Shown one piece after another: positions 10,217 through 21,762 of a stretch of 64,000 nucleotides of DNA. The position numbers and the translations under genes were made by a program. Under the pieces are notes generated by a model that worked only from the letters and a program-made list of their open reading frames with translations, ran no database searches and had not been told where the DNA came from. Numbering within the stretch: the stretch's first letter is position 1; the number at the start of each line of letters is the position of its first letter. Origin of the DNA: Siphonodentalium dalli (lineage: Eukaryota; Mollusca; Scaphopoda; Gadilida; Siphonodentaliidae); the NCBI GenBank assembly GCA_032622095.1, contig CP136069.1:15422450-15486449 (forward strand), written 5' to 3'.

Positions 10217-10287
10217 ACAAATAACAATGGCGGATATTTTACAAAGACCTTTAGCTTCGTTGTAAAATATCCGCCATTGTTATTTGT
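10217..10287. repeat. 28-bp perfect inverted repeat (hairpin)
   Basis: ACAAATAACAATGGCGG... at 10217-10244 is exactly inverted at 10260-10287 with a 15-base loop. Just upstream (10128-10170, read on the minus strand) is CTGAAGAAGGCATAAGAACG, a phrase resembling the ends of some Penelope-like elements; that link is tentative. Confidence 0.75.
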
Positions 10288-10849
10288 GTTTCAATGAATG
10301 ACATCAGTTGATTTAGTACCAATATTATTAATCAAGGTAAGACTTCCAAAAATACATCAAACCGGTATTATTAATACCTATTCAGCAAATATTCGGTGCA
10401 ACATCGAAGATTGTTCACCCTGACTGAACAGCGATACATAACACCCATAAAGCGGTGGTTTGTTGCTTAAGCACTCCATCACCAGGTACATAACTGACGA
10501 CGATTCCAGTGATATTTTGCATTTTCACTACAGACCTACACTTATACTTACATTCAACAACTACTTACTCATGTACATAATTCAAAATTTCATAATTAAC
10601 CCTTTTGATAATTCGCGGCAAATGCTTACGTTCCTAATTTCTAAATTTGTAAAAAACCTAATTATGTACCACGTTCCCATCTTTTACTGAAACTACCGGT
10701 ATCAGTGGGTATGGGAGAATCGTGAAACTTTAAAAGTTTGAACTCCCTACGTATAATTATTTCCTTTATGATGGTGCGTGATTCTACGATACTGGTACGC
10801 ATACGCTTGTCATATGGTTTACTTCTTTTTTCCAAATTTCAAAACACCA

Positions 10850-13017
10850 GGGGCCTGTTTCATGAAGCAAGGTCATAAGATTATCTTAAGATGGACTTAA
10901 TCTAAGATCTAAGGTGGGTCTTATGATGTAACTTTTCCATTTCAAGAACACGTTTCACAAAACAAGATTAAGTCCTACTTAAGTAGTAAGTTAAGTTCCC
11001 GCTCATTTAGACTGGTTATCGACAATTTTCTACAGTCAAGAACGAAAAAATGTGGGCTTGCGCAATCTTTATGTACGGCATTGAGAGGTTATCGAGAAAG
11101 AGCCGAGTCCGAGTTGACATTATTGTGTGACAGGGATGCTGGATAGCGGCTGGGGTGGGGTGGGCGAATCAGCGCATGTATCTTAGTGTCTATAGTCAAT
11201 GCATGGCCTTATATTCGCATATGGATCTTAGACTTGTATGAGTTCCACGATGTGAATTCGAACATGAGTACATCGCAGGCTCTTAAAATGACGAGCTTTG
11301 CGTTTGCTGACGAGTGGCGGTGTCAGAAATAAGACAATATAATTATATGGATCGATGCATGACTGCGACCATGCATTCACGCCGAGTTAATCAACTGAGA
11401 GCAATGATCAGGCGGCGATTTTTTTTTATGTGAGCCGACATAACTCGTATATTATCGACAACCGCTCTCTACGTGTAACAATAATCAAAATAAATCGGCG
11501 ATGTCATCAGGACACATGCACATAGGTCATTTTTCGATTCAAAGGGAAATGAAAAATATTTGTTAGAGTAATTTTTTTATTATTTTTATGCAGATGTTTT
11601 ATGCGGTTGTCATACCATGGATATATATATAAAACTACGTTTTCGTTAGCACACTCGTATTAATGGGTGTCATCGTTACGGGTGTGTATATCATATATGC
11701 AATATGCTGTACAACGGTCATCCCACCCCTGCAAAAAAAAAACATCACAAAAATTTGGACAGCCTTGAAAATCACGACATATGGGCGTGGGCATAAACTC
11801 AATATAAATAATATTCTCTATAGAAAACTGTCACTATTTCTAAAACATATTTTGATAAAGAGCGTTTGTGTTACCTTTCCTATATGACATATCTGCTTTG
11901 TAAACAGCCGACGAAATTTGGAAAGAGGAAAGAATCAATACATTAATTGATCTCATTTTACCCCATCTCCCACACACACATGGAATAACATAGAGGAGAT
12001 TGTGAGCTTTGAGCTAGGCCATAATTCTTATCAAAAGTTTAAAGTGGGTAATGCTATTTTATAATATATATTATCTATAGGTCACATACACAGCTGATAA
12101 TTGACTATATCCTACATTCGACGAGGCTCGGGTGGCTAGTTGGTCTCTGTGGGGGGGGGGGGGGGTACATCGTGCAATTTCCAACTGCACCCGCCCCTTA
12201 ATTGAACCGGGCCAAACTTCCATGTTCGCGAAATGCCATGTCCACCCCACCCGTTGGATTTAAACTTTCCAATTGGTATCTCAAATATTCCAACAGTTCG
12301 AAATTTCTAACCTGACGCCCCTAAAGTTGGTGATTGTCGGTTGCTGCTGTTTGTCTAAAACAACACATTTCTTTACTAGTTAGAAATTCAAACAATTGAA
12401 ACCTATATATAGTGTACGATTAATGTTTTTGTCAGGCATGAAATTTCCAATTGCTAAACATTTTGACCAAAGTGTGTGTGTGTGTGGGGGGGGGGGGGGT
12501 AGACAACACACAAACCCCATTCGCCACGTCCCTGATAATAAGTCTGTACTCTGAATTGTTTTTACCAAATTAATCCTATAGTTATACGGTGGGGAGGGGT
12601 TGCCCTCTCAAAACTTTGGATTTGGAATGTTTGAGGTACCAGTTGGAATGTTTAAACCCAAAGAGAATTTGGTGTTGTTTAAATGTAGTTGGACATTTCG
12701 AGGCGAACACCCCCCTCATTCTGTGGCCACGACCCTGTATACCAGACGACGAATTGCCCACACAGACAACGTAAAGATATCTCCGTAATTGCAAATAACA
12801 TAGGCCGCCATACTTGTGATCGATATGCCACTTATCACGTGGGTCTTAACGTTAAGATTATCTTATGACACCTCACAGCAGTCTTAAAGTTAAGACCAAA
12901 GTTAAGACCATATTAAGTTAAGACCTTGTTCGTGAAACGCACTTATGACTGAAGTTTGAACTTATGACCATCTTAAGTCCCAACTATGTCATAAGTTGCT
13001 TTCATGAAACAGGGCCC
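10850..13017. mobile_element. 2.2-kb non-autonomous DNA transposon, ends GGGCCTGTTTCATGAA
   Basis: Left end GGGGCCTGTTTCATGAA (10850-10866) faces right end TTCATGAAACAGGGCCC (13001-13017), one mismatch in 17. Both subterminal regions are rich in CTTAAG/TTAAGACC words and have CATAAG next to the ends. Such GGGCCTGTTTC ends occur in cut-and-paste elements of animals; I do not fix the superfamily. The interior has no transposase, only G-runs (12150-12166, 12487-12500). Target duplication is unclear (AGG is possible). Confidence 0.7.
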
Positions 13018-14075
13018 AGGCATACTTCTAATATGCTCCTGTTTTTCATTTAACTGACTATGAAACTGTTCAAGTGACGCTTCGGATTGTGTACCTAGGT
13101 ATTGTATACCTGTGTCCATGTTACAGGTTTACCCCTGTATTCTGCGGTGTTCCCAGCCCCCCCTGGATCTCTATATTTTTACAACCCATACAAGTAATTA
13201 TGTTAATATAACGTTCCCAAACCTTGCTCACAGTAGACATAATCTGTGACACGCACGCATGTATAGCCAACGAAGTATTGATGATATCGCCTGAGTAGCT
13301 TTCGATGTTGTGAACTTAGATGCCAACATATCCTTGAAACAAAATTGTTCAACATGCTTTTGTTTTTATGCATTATTCGAGATGTGTTGTTGGTCTAATA
13401 ATTTGCTGACATCTTTAGACAATACACTGTACATAAAAACAACCAATGCTAAAACTGTCATCTTGTCGCAACTGTCATGCAAATTATGGCGTCGGTTTCC
13501 AGGTCTGTGATAGTAGCCCCGTCTTCCAAATCAGATGTAGTTAATAATTGTATTATTTGGCTTGACTTTACTCCCCGTATCAACATGTTTACACGATCAT
13601 GTGTGGCATGCGTTTACCAATCCACTATCCCTCGATTAATATGATTACGTCTTGTACACGGTAATTCGTAATTTAATATATGCCTTCAGGCATAAATTAA
13701 ATTTATATCAAATTGCTAACTTTTATTTTAAGATAACCTATTAACCTGAACCTTTACATAATACATCTTCGATTCTATTTCTTATGTTTCTATAATTACC
13801 GAATTAGATCGTTGTTATTACCGGGAATTTATTGAAAATGGCGTACAGTACCCATTAACTCTGCATAAAACAAGACCAGAGGCAACTAACAATCCAGAAA
13901 GTTGACTAAGTTAACAAAGGTCGTCAGACAGTGACTCAATATTACATAAACTGATAGCATTTGGCAACTTCTAAATGAACTTATGATAACTCTTTCATGA
14001 CGGAAGCTGTGCTGGTGCAACATTAAAGATCATTTTCCAAGACAATGCACCGCCTTACAATGTCAACAATATTGT
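13018..14075. other. Intron sequence with one dispersed repeat
   Basis: Apart from 13398-13536 I see no gene or element. AT-rich. Confidence 0.5.
13398..13536. repeat. Dispersed repeat, partner at 3962-4088
   Basis: Same ordered blocks as the first copy: GCTGACATCTTT, CATCTTGTCGCAACTGTCA, TTATGGCGTCGGTTTCC, GATAGTAGCCCC. Same orientation. Confidence 0.7.
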
Positions 14076-14152
14076 TAGGCCAATGTATTCTCTTATATAT
14101 GTGAGAATCACTGTGTGAGATTCACATATATGAGAAAATGCATTGGAACAGG
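14076..14152. mobile_element. MITE family B, single terminal hairpin
   Basis: GGCCAATGTATTCTC ... GAGAAAATGCATTGGAACAGG with the inner GTGAGAATC/GATTCACA arms. It is one hairpin end without the rest of the element. The core differs from the GGCGACC/GGTCGAC core of most copies. Confidence 0.7.
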
Positions 14153-14859
14153 ATGTTCGCAAAATTTCAGGGTGCTCCAGTCATGGAAGAAAAACAAAAT
14201 TAAATAAAAAATAATTTGCATAAGAACATCTGGGAACATCGACGACCCTGATACTTAGTTTAAACATATTTTATTGTATCATTTATGTACAAATGGGATT
14301 GGGGCACAAGTTATACAACTTAGATAGCCCCTCTCCCCATATAATTACACACGTTATTATAACAACAAGATGGTATATATATATATGTTTAAATTTTTTT
14401 TATTTTTTGTGTGTGTGTTACCAGATCCGGGTTCGAATATGTGAGTTCATTTAGTTTGATTACTGGTTGTTGACATAGAGAAGATGTGTTTGTTAGTTTT
14501 AATGTTATCTTTTAGCTCTGCATGGGGTACTAAGATGATGGCGTTCGTGCGTGACGTTGACCCAGGGGTGGTGAATGTGTTAATTGGTAAAGCGGTTAGT
14601 AGCGACTATATATTTTTGAACTTCTGCAAATATTAATTTGTTTTTGTTATTACGCCACCGTAGTGTGGTGTTTATTGCTTTTGGTTTTTTTGTATCGCAT
14701 GGGCGATCGATAATTCACTGGGTGATTGTACATTCGGCAAACCTCGTCAGATTCCGTCACCGTTTCATCGTACCGATAATTACGAGAGTACAACTAAGAT
14801 TGGCACATGTGTTTACGTCACCGGTGTAATTGTGGGGACATGCTTCTATTATGAAGGTT

Positions 14860-15610
14860 TGCTATCCCGAAGGTCCGCTATTCCGAAGGTTCTCTATTCC
14901 GAAGGTTTTTGTTATTTTTAGGTTAATTCTATATTTTAAAGTATTGAGACTAATTTGAGAGGGTTCATTTTCACAAAGATTCTTTATATGGAGTGTGCGC
15001 TCACATCCGAACTGATCATGCGCGCACACCGATACAGATACAGGAGGAAATAACTTAACTTAGAACATTAAATGTGATTTTGTTTTGTTTTCGCTGGTTT
15101 TCTTGAGATTTTATGTCATTACGTGGGCCCATACCTTTGAATTCTTGGCATATACTATGAATGTTGTGGTATATATGGACCCTCCCGCATTGGGACATGA
15201 CATAGGTTCAGTTGACTTAAGTGGTGTTCTGTGTGTGCTCCAATTTGGAGTTCATTATTTTAAGGGCCAAGTTTAGAATTTTATGGGTCCATACCTTTGA
15301 ACTCTGGGCATATAATATGAATATTGGGGGGCATGGCTCTATTCCGAAGGTTCACTATCCCGAAGGTCCACTATTCCGAAATTTCTCTGAATGTTCGCTA
15401 TTCCGAAGGTTCACCAATCCGAAGGTTCGTTATTCCGAAGGTTCTGTGTTCCAAAGATTTTTTTTATTTTAAGGTTAATTCTATATTCTAAAGTAACGAG
15501 AGGGTTCATTATCACGAAGATTCTTTTTATGAAGGAAATAACGTAAAACATTAAATGTGATTTTGTTTTGTTTTCGAGGGTTTTCTTGAGTTTAATGTCA
15601 TTACGTATGA
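14860..15610. repeat. Two blocks of TTCCGAAGGTTCGCTA minisatellite inside a 480-bp direct duplication
   Basis: Units of about 18 bases around CTATTCCGAAGGTTC occur three times at 14860-14910 and about seven times at 15338-15460. Each block is followed by the same sequence: AGGTTAATTCTATATT, GAGAGGGTTCATT, CATTAAATGTGATTTTG and GTTTTCTTGAG. A second direct pair inside is CCATACCTTTGAA at 15129 and 15290. No coding content. Confidence 0.75.
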
Positions 15611-16069
15611 CCTTATTTCTCATTACATATTCACGCCAAGGAGCCCACACAATTGCTATGTTACGATGCGATTTAATGTGATTATGTGTGACCTAATATC
15701 TCAATAATCTGAGGCAAGAGTACGCCTGCTAAAGGCGAATTATAACAGTTGGGGGTATAACGCTCAATAAATACTGGAGGCTATAACAAACTGCGCAGTA
15801 GAATATCGCTGAATGGACGAGTATGAGATGAGCCTAAATGCAATTGTGACTTTGTTTAAAGGCCCACTTAATTTTCGAGTCATTAATTTTTTATAGTATA
15901 TACGGTTTTAATAACAATTTATGCCATAAAATTTGAATAAACTACTATAATTCATCACCATTTGAAAGGCAGAATACTTCTATCTCCTAGTTTGAAACAC
16001 CTTCAAAATACCGCGTCGTATATCTAGCAATTAGCAACCAACATGTCCTCCTCGGCTTTCCATAGATTT

Positions 16070-16580
16070 CAACGTAATTTGATACCTATGGGTATTTGTG
16101 TCAGGGAAGTGTTTTGAACGGGTCAAATCGTGACCCCGACCTGACCTTGACCTTTAAAACTGTCAATGCAAGGTCAATTTGGGTAAAACGGACAAATTTC
16201 GGCGAAATTTGATACTAGGGATACTTTGGTCTGAGGAGAGTTTTGAACGGGTCAAATCGTGACCTCGGCCTGACCTTGACCTTCAATATGGCCAATCAAA
16301 GGTCAACTCGGATAAAACGGATAGATTTCGACGAAATTTGATACCTATGGGTACTTTTGTCGGGGGGGGGGGGTGTTTTGGACGGGTCAAATCATGACTC
16401 TGACCTTACCTTGACCTTCAAAATTGTTAATTAAAGGTCAAGTTGGGTAAAACGGACGGATTTCGACGAAATTTGATACCTATGGGTACTTTTCTACGGG
16501 TGGGGGTGTTTTGGACTGGACAAATCATGACCCTGACCTGACCTTGACTTTCGAAATAGTCAATTGAAGGTCAAATCGCA
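16070..16580. repeat. Four tandem units of about 130 bp with TGACCTTGA boxes
   Basis: AATTTGATACCTATGGGTA, GGTCAAATC.TGAC, CCTGACCTTGACC, AAAGGTCAA and TAAAACGGA recur at about 16076, 16207, 16338 and 16472. Each unit has TGACCTTGA, the inverse of TCAAGGTCA, an extended nuclear-receptor half-site, although that match may be coincidental. The third copy has gained a G-run. The array lies just beyond the 3' end of the LINE that follows. Confidence 0.8.
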
Positions 16581-16743
16581 CCTTTCACCGGAAAGCAGAT
16601 GTGAAACAGCCCGGGTGAAGTCGGGCCTATCAGCTTGTGTAATAAAGAAGACAGTTTGATGAAAGTAATGTATGCCACGAGAAACGGGGAAAACTTGAAA
16701 TATGGAAGTACGCAAATTTCCCGCATAAAATTTGAAAGCTAGT

Positions 16744-19700
16744 TTATAGAATAATTGTATTATTATTTATATTTATGGCTAATAATACGATCTTGGTGGC
16801 GTTACCATTTCTGACTATGGTTTTCTTGTTACTAATGTTTGTTAAACCTTTAAGGAAGCCGGTGGTATTATATACAGTGATACCCTTCGTTCTAAGCCTA
16901 TTAAAGAACCGTACGCGTTGTGTCTGTTATAGGGGACATAAGAAAAAGTAATGGTGGGCGTCTTCGATTTCGTTTCCACAATCACAGAATGGGCTAAGAG
17001 CTATGTGGTTTTCAAATTTGTCATGATTTAAGTCGCTGCATTTATTTCTCAATTTGGTATGTATTATATTGTTTTTTCGGGAACCGGTATAATAGTAATT
17101 TGGGGGTTTGGGTATGTAGTATATAATTTTGAGGAATATCTTGAATTCATGTAGGCTTTCAGCTTTGGTTACAATGTCGGGGAGTTTGTTCCAAGTTAGG
17201 CACATTTTTGGCATGAACGATTTTCTGAAATGTTCTGTTTCACAATAATATGCATATAAGTCGCCAGGTCTTCTGAAGGAATAACCCGATACCTCGCCGG
17301 CTCGCGGTGGTAGGAGTATGGTTAGATAACTAGGTACGTCAGCATTTATTATTTTGTAAAGCGTTTGTAATTTGTGAAATTCGCGTCTTATTTGCAGTGT
17401 GGGCCAGCCAACTTCAAGCATTAAATCTTTAATGGGGGCAGAACGCGTTAAACCACTGACAATTCTTGCTGCATCTTTATGAAGGCGATCGAGTCTTTCA
17501 GTCTGTTGCTGTGGCGCACAGTCCCAGACAATATCGACGTAGTCCATTAGGGGGAGTATATAAGTTAGATAAATACATTCAAGTGTCTTTCGGTCAAGTT
17601 TATATTTTAGTTTTCTGAGTTGGGATAATCTTGCAGAAACCTTTTTCGCTACGTTATCCAGATATTTGTTCCATTTGAGATTATTTTGGAGTTCCAGACC
17701 AAGATGCGTGTGCGAATCTACAAAGGAAACATCGTTTCCCTGGAATTTCAAGTTGAGATGGGGATTTCCGGATACTAGGGAGTAAGATAGCGCTACAGTT
17801 TTTAGTGGATTGAAGGACACTAGCCATTGTTGAGCCCATTCGTCAATTTTATTCAAGTCGTTATTTAGATCACTTGTTAGGATGTCCATATCGTAATGAG
17901 AGGCAGACAAGCATGTATCGTCTGCGAACATTCGCGTATCGGACTGGGTGACGTCAGGTAGGTCGTTTATATAGACCAAAAACAGGAAGGGGCCCAATAT
18001 TTATCCTTGGGGCACCCCAGCTGGGATACGTTTCAAGTCAGAATATGTATCATTTACAAGGACTCTTTGCTTTCTGTTATGTAAATAATCCTCCAACCAG
18101 GCCAGAAGTCGTCCCCTAATTCCATAGTGACTCAACTTATACACCAGCCCCCGGTGCCAGACTCTCTCAAATGCCTTTGAGATATCACAAAATACAGAAC
18201 AAGTATATAAGCCTTTGTCGAGAGTCTGGCACAGGTTGTGGTATAAATCGATGAGTTGGTATGAGGTACTGCGTCCTGGTAGAAAACCAGATTGGTGGTG
18301 GTATAAGAGTTTGTTATCAAAAAAGAAAGTATTTAGATCGTTTAAAACTAAATTTTCAAATATTTTGGCCAGGCAAGGTAGTAGGGAAATAGGTCTATAA
18401 TTTTTACTATCAGAGGGGTCGTCTTTTTTATAGATTGGTGTTACGTTAGCAATTTTCCAATCAGTTGGGAATTTAGATTGTTTTAGTGAAAGCTCAAATA
18501 AGATCCGTAAAGGCGATGCAATGGCTTCGGCAGTGTTTATTAGCATTCGCGCACTTATTCCATCATGGCCATGGGCTTTATTCAATTTGAGGGTTTTGAT
18601 ACTTGTTATGATGTTTTCTCTTGATACTTCAATTTCCGTTATCGTGTTTGAGCAGCGAAGTTTAAATAACGGGGGGTTGCTGTCTTCTCTCGCTAATGTT
18701 GCGTTTGATATGAAACTCTCGTTTAGAATGTTCGCTTTCTCGAAATCATCAAATGCATAAGTATCGGCATGGGTACTATTTCTTACAGGTTGATTATATA
18801 TTGGCGGGATAGTCGCTGTTTTTTTCTTATTAAATAAATAATTCATAAGATGCCAAAAGTCTCTAGGAGTTGGCGATTCTCTAACTTTCTCTTCGATTTT
18901 TTCATCAAAATTTGCTTTAGCATATTTTTTCATATTATTTACGCGATTTCGTGTCTTTTTATATCTTTCCCAGTGGTATAGGGTATTATTTTTTATGGCC
19001 TTGGATCTCAGCCTATCACGTTTCCGTATTTCTCTACGTATTTCTGAAGTGAACCATAATTTGTCTTTAGGTCTGATTACAACAGTAGATTTCGGAATTG
19101 AATCGTTCATTACTTCTAGAAATTTGTCATTGAATGATCTAACTGCTTGGTCGATGTTTGTCGCTGCAGTTGGCTGGAGGATATGTTCCCAGTCTATGCT
19201 ATTTAATATATTATTGGCCTTTTCGAAGTCAGCCCGTTTATAATTCCAAATAGTACGATGGAATGAGGTTGCTGGGGAATAGTCAGATGATATAGTGGCA
19301 TAAACTGCAAGATGGTCTGAAACTCCAAGATTTAATATATCGGCATCCAGTCCCCTCAAAGAATCACTAACTATCAGTGGATCAAGAAGAGTTTGGGATG
19401 TTCCTGCTATTCGCGTAGGTTTTTCAATCACATCACGCAGTCCGTAGTAATCGATTATGCCCTTTAGTTTTGACAATGGGTTCAGGAGATTTGAGTTGAA
19501 CTCGCCAGTGATTATTAGTTTATGGTTTGCATCAAGCACGTCATTTATCAAAGTATCTAAGTTGTCCCAGTAGTTTTGATTACTCTCGCGTTCGGACCTA
19601 TAGGAAACAATTAGAAGGAATTTGGTGAGTTTTGATGTAATTTCAAAGCAGAGTACTGATGTGTCAAATTCAAATTCGGGTCGCCGGCTAAATATAATAT

Positions 19701-20124
19701 GATTTGCAAACATTACACATATCCCTCCACCATGAGAGTCGCGATCGCTCCGCACAGGTTCAGAGAAGTCAAATAGTTTCAGTTTGTTAGAGCTATAAGA
19801 TGCATCAAGATGAGTCTCGGAAAAACATAAAATATCGTAGTCGGAAATCAAGTGAGCAATGCTTTCTAATTTGTTTTTTATACTTCTAATATTGTAGTGT
19901 AATATATTGAGTGTAGCTTTAGTATCATCTTGTGGGCCGGGGTGAACCTCAATATCGCCACCAATTACAAGGAGCAAAGCCATGAAATATATAATAGTGT
20001 TGATTTTCATTCCCCAAAAAGCATATTCGTGCCCACGTTTTATAATTAGTTTTATATTCAGTAATCTTTTATTTAGATCGAAGATACCAATTGCAGCTCT
20101 ATGTTGAATCAAAGAGTTAGGCAT
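16744..20124 (-). pseudogene. CR1-like LINE ORF2 (endonuclease-reverse transcriptase), almost intact, two in-frame TAA codons
   Basis: One minus-strand frame runs from 20124 to a TAA at 16744-16746, about 1127 codons. It is broken only by TAA at 18001-18003 and at 16927-16929. After an N-terminal hydrophobic stretch and GDIEVHPGP (about residue 56-64) comes an apurinic endonuclease: LHYNIRSIKNKL, SETHLD, TGEFNSN, GVSDH. The reverse transcriptase follows: KNYRPISLLPCLAKIFE, HHQSGFLPGRS, FCDISKAF, GVPQG, then MFADDT. The C-terminus has CDCGNEIEDAHHYFFLC. The endonuclease GDFN box reads GEFN, a change at a catalytic position. The first stop falls right after GVPQG, before the FADD box. No ORF1 was recognised upstream. 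It lies in the 14.7-kb intron before the last EGF exon. Confidence 0.92.
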
Positions 20125-21520
20125 GAGATTTTAATCTGGATTTCCAATTGTATATTGAGCTGCATGTTGGTATCCACATCGTGAAAATCGATTTGACTGG
20201 TAGTGAACAAGGATCTGGTAACACATTTCTTAACAACGGATGACTGTGGAGGTTGAGATGGTATGAATGAAACCTGTTATATGTACGAAACATGAAAAAA
20301 GCAGAGTGCAACATAATACATACATATACATATACAGAGATACATAATGTCATGATTATGGTGGGGTGGTTTCATACATACATGGGGTTGCGATATGTGC
20401 TCCTTGCGGTCCTCAATCTGATATAACTTTTTGTTTTTGAATCGACCTTGTAGTTTATTTAATTTTGTTTCCAGTACTTTTATATAGGGCTTTGGAGTTT
20501 CGGTAGTTTCGTGACTTTTTACTGTGAAGGTCTGCGTTATCATGACATTAATGGCATTAATTTAGCGTCGTTAATGGTGCGTCGGGTACGCAGCCCCTTG
20601 TCCATGTTTTTGGATATATAAATTTTAGTATCAATTGAATCCTTTAAGGTCAGAAAGGTCAAAGTGGTAAGAAATACTCCCACGCAAACCATGGCACAAA
20701 TTGAGCTCGACGTGGTCTACCGTAGTTTGTAGTATTTACAGCAAGGTGTGATCACGTGGTTTCGTAACGCAGCCATTGCGTATTTTGGTAAGGTTTGCCT
20801 CGTGGATTTTGATCGTGTTGTGTAATTAAGACTCTTCGCCTTCGCGCCTGGCTAGCTAATTATTTATGCATTTTTGCGAGCAAACTTTTCTGCGGCAGGT
20901 CGGTGAATTTCAGTGGTATATTCTAAGTTATGTTACTAGTATTAGGTTTTTGTTTTTCCGTTTTATTCCATTGTTTATTCTGGAATTTTTAGTTTTCCAT
21001 CATGATCAGCATCAATGATTTTGTCTGAGAATCACAGTTTCTTGTCAAAAGTACCGAAAAAACAAGGCCCCAAACGAATTTACAAGTTGATTTAACTAAT
21101 CGCTCTTAGTGATAGCATTTAGAAATTCAATTTCATGTACAAATTGAATATGTCTCCCAGAACTTACATGATATAGTGATAGTCCAACAGCTGTGCTGAG
21201 ATCATGAAGATGCACTGCATATTCAAAATGAAATTATCATATTCATAATCATTTACAACTTGACTGGTCAGTGCAGATGCAATTAATTAGTTTACCGAAT
21301 GTAGAATATGTTGGTTAACTCAGTGTCAGACTCATGTCATTGGAGCAAACCACGGTATTCAGGTATTAATATCATTATTTGGGTGCAGTGATGATGACAT
21401 GATAGCTATATATCATTATATGGCATTTTCAGGGGGGGGGGGGTGGCATCACATCCTTGGCATCGAACATTTTGTCCGGTTCATTGATCTTAATGTGATT
21501 TGGTGCTTTCGTTATTACCG
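20125..21520. other. LINE 5' flank and intron sequence, no gene seen
   Basis: Short minus-strand frames at 20117-20353 and 20277-20543 lie just upstream of the LINE ORF2 and could be its 5' UTR or an ORF1 remnant, but no domain is visible. A G-run occurs at 21432-21442. Confidence 0.45.
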
Positions 21521-21525
21521 GTACA

Positions 21526-21762
21526 CGGCGGGAGCTTTCAGATGAATGGCAACAAGCCACACGTGACCACAAACCGGATCCCGAAAAACCACCCACAATT
21601 CTGCCGCGGCCAAGTGGTCAATCTCTTTGGGCATTACTATAGCAATGCCCAAAGCAATCGACCACCCAGCCACAGCAGAACCACGGGAAACTCTTCAGGA
21701 CTCAGTCGGAAATGCGGCCCGTTGCCATTTGTTGGAAAGCTAAGAACAGTGATCACTAGTAA
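21526..21762. mobile_element. MITE family A, full palindrome with AT-to-GC-biased changes
   Basis: Arms GGAGCTTTCAGATGAATGG...CAACAAGCC and GTTGCCATTTGTTGGAAAGCT close on the centre GGGCATTACTATAGCAATGCCC-like core at about 21637-21656. Against the other copies in this window, many differences are T-to-C or A-to-G in both arms: GCCGCGGCCAAG for GCTGTGGTTAAG, AATGCGGCCCG for AATATGGCTTG. Confidence 0.7.

Noticed and set aside
18132-19243. Frames overlapping the LINE on both strands
   Set aside because: They are antisense or out-of-frame shadows of the LINE ORF2.
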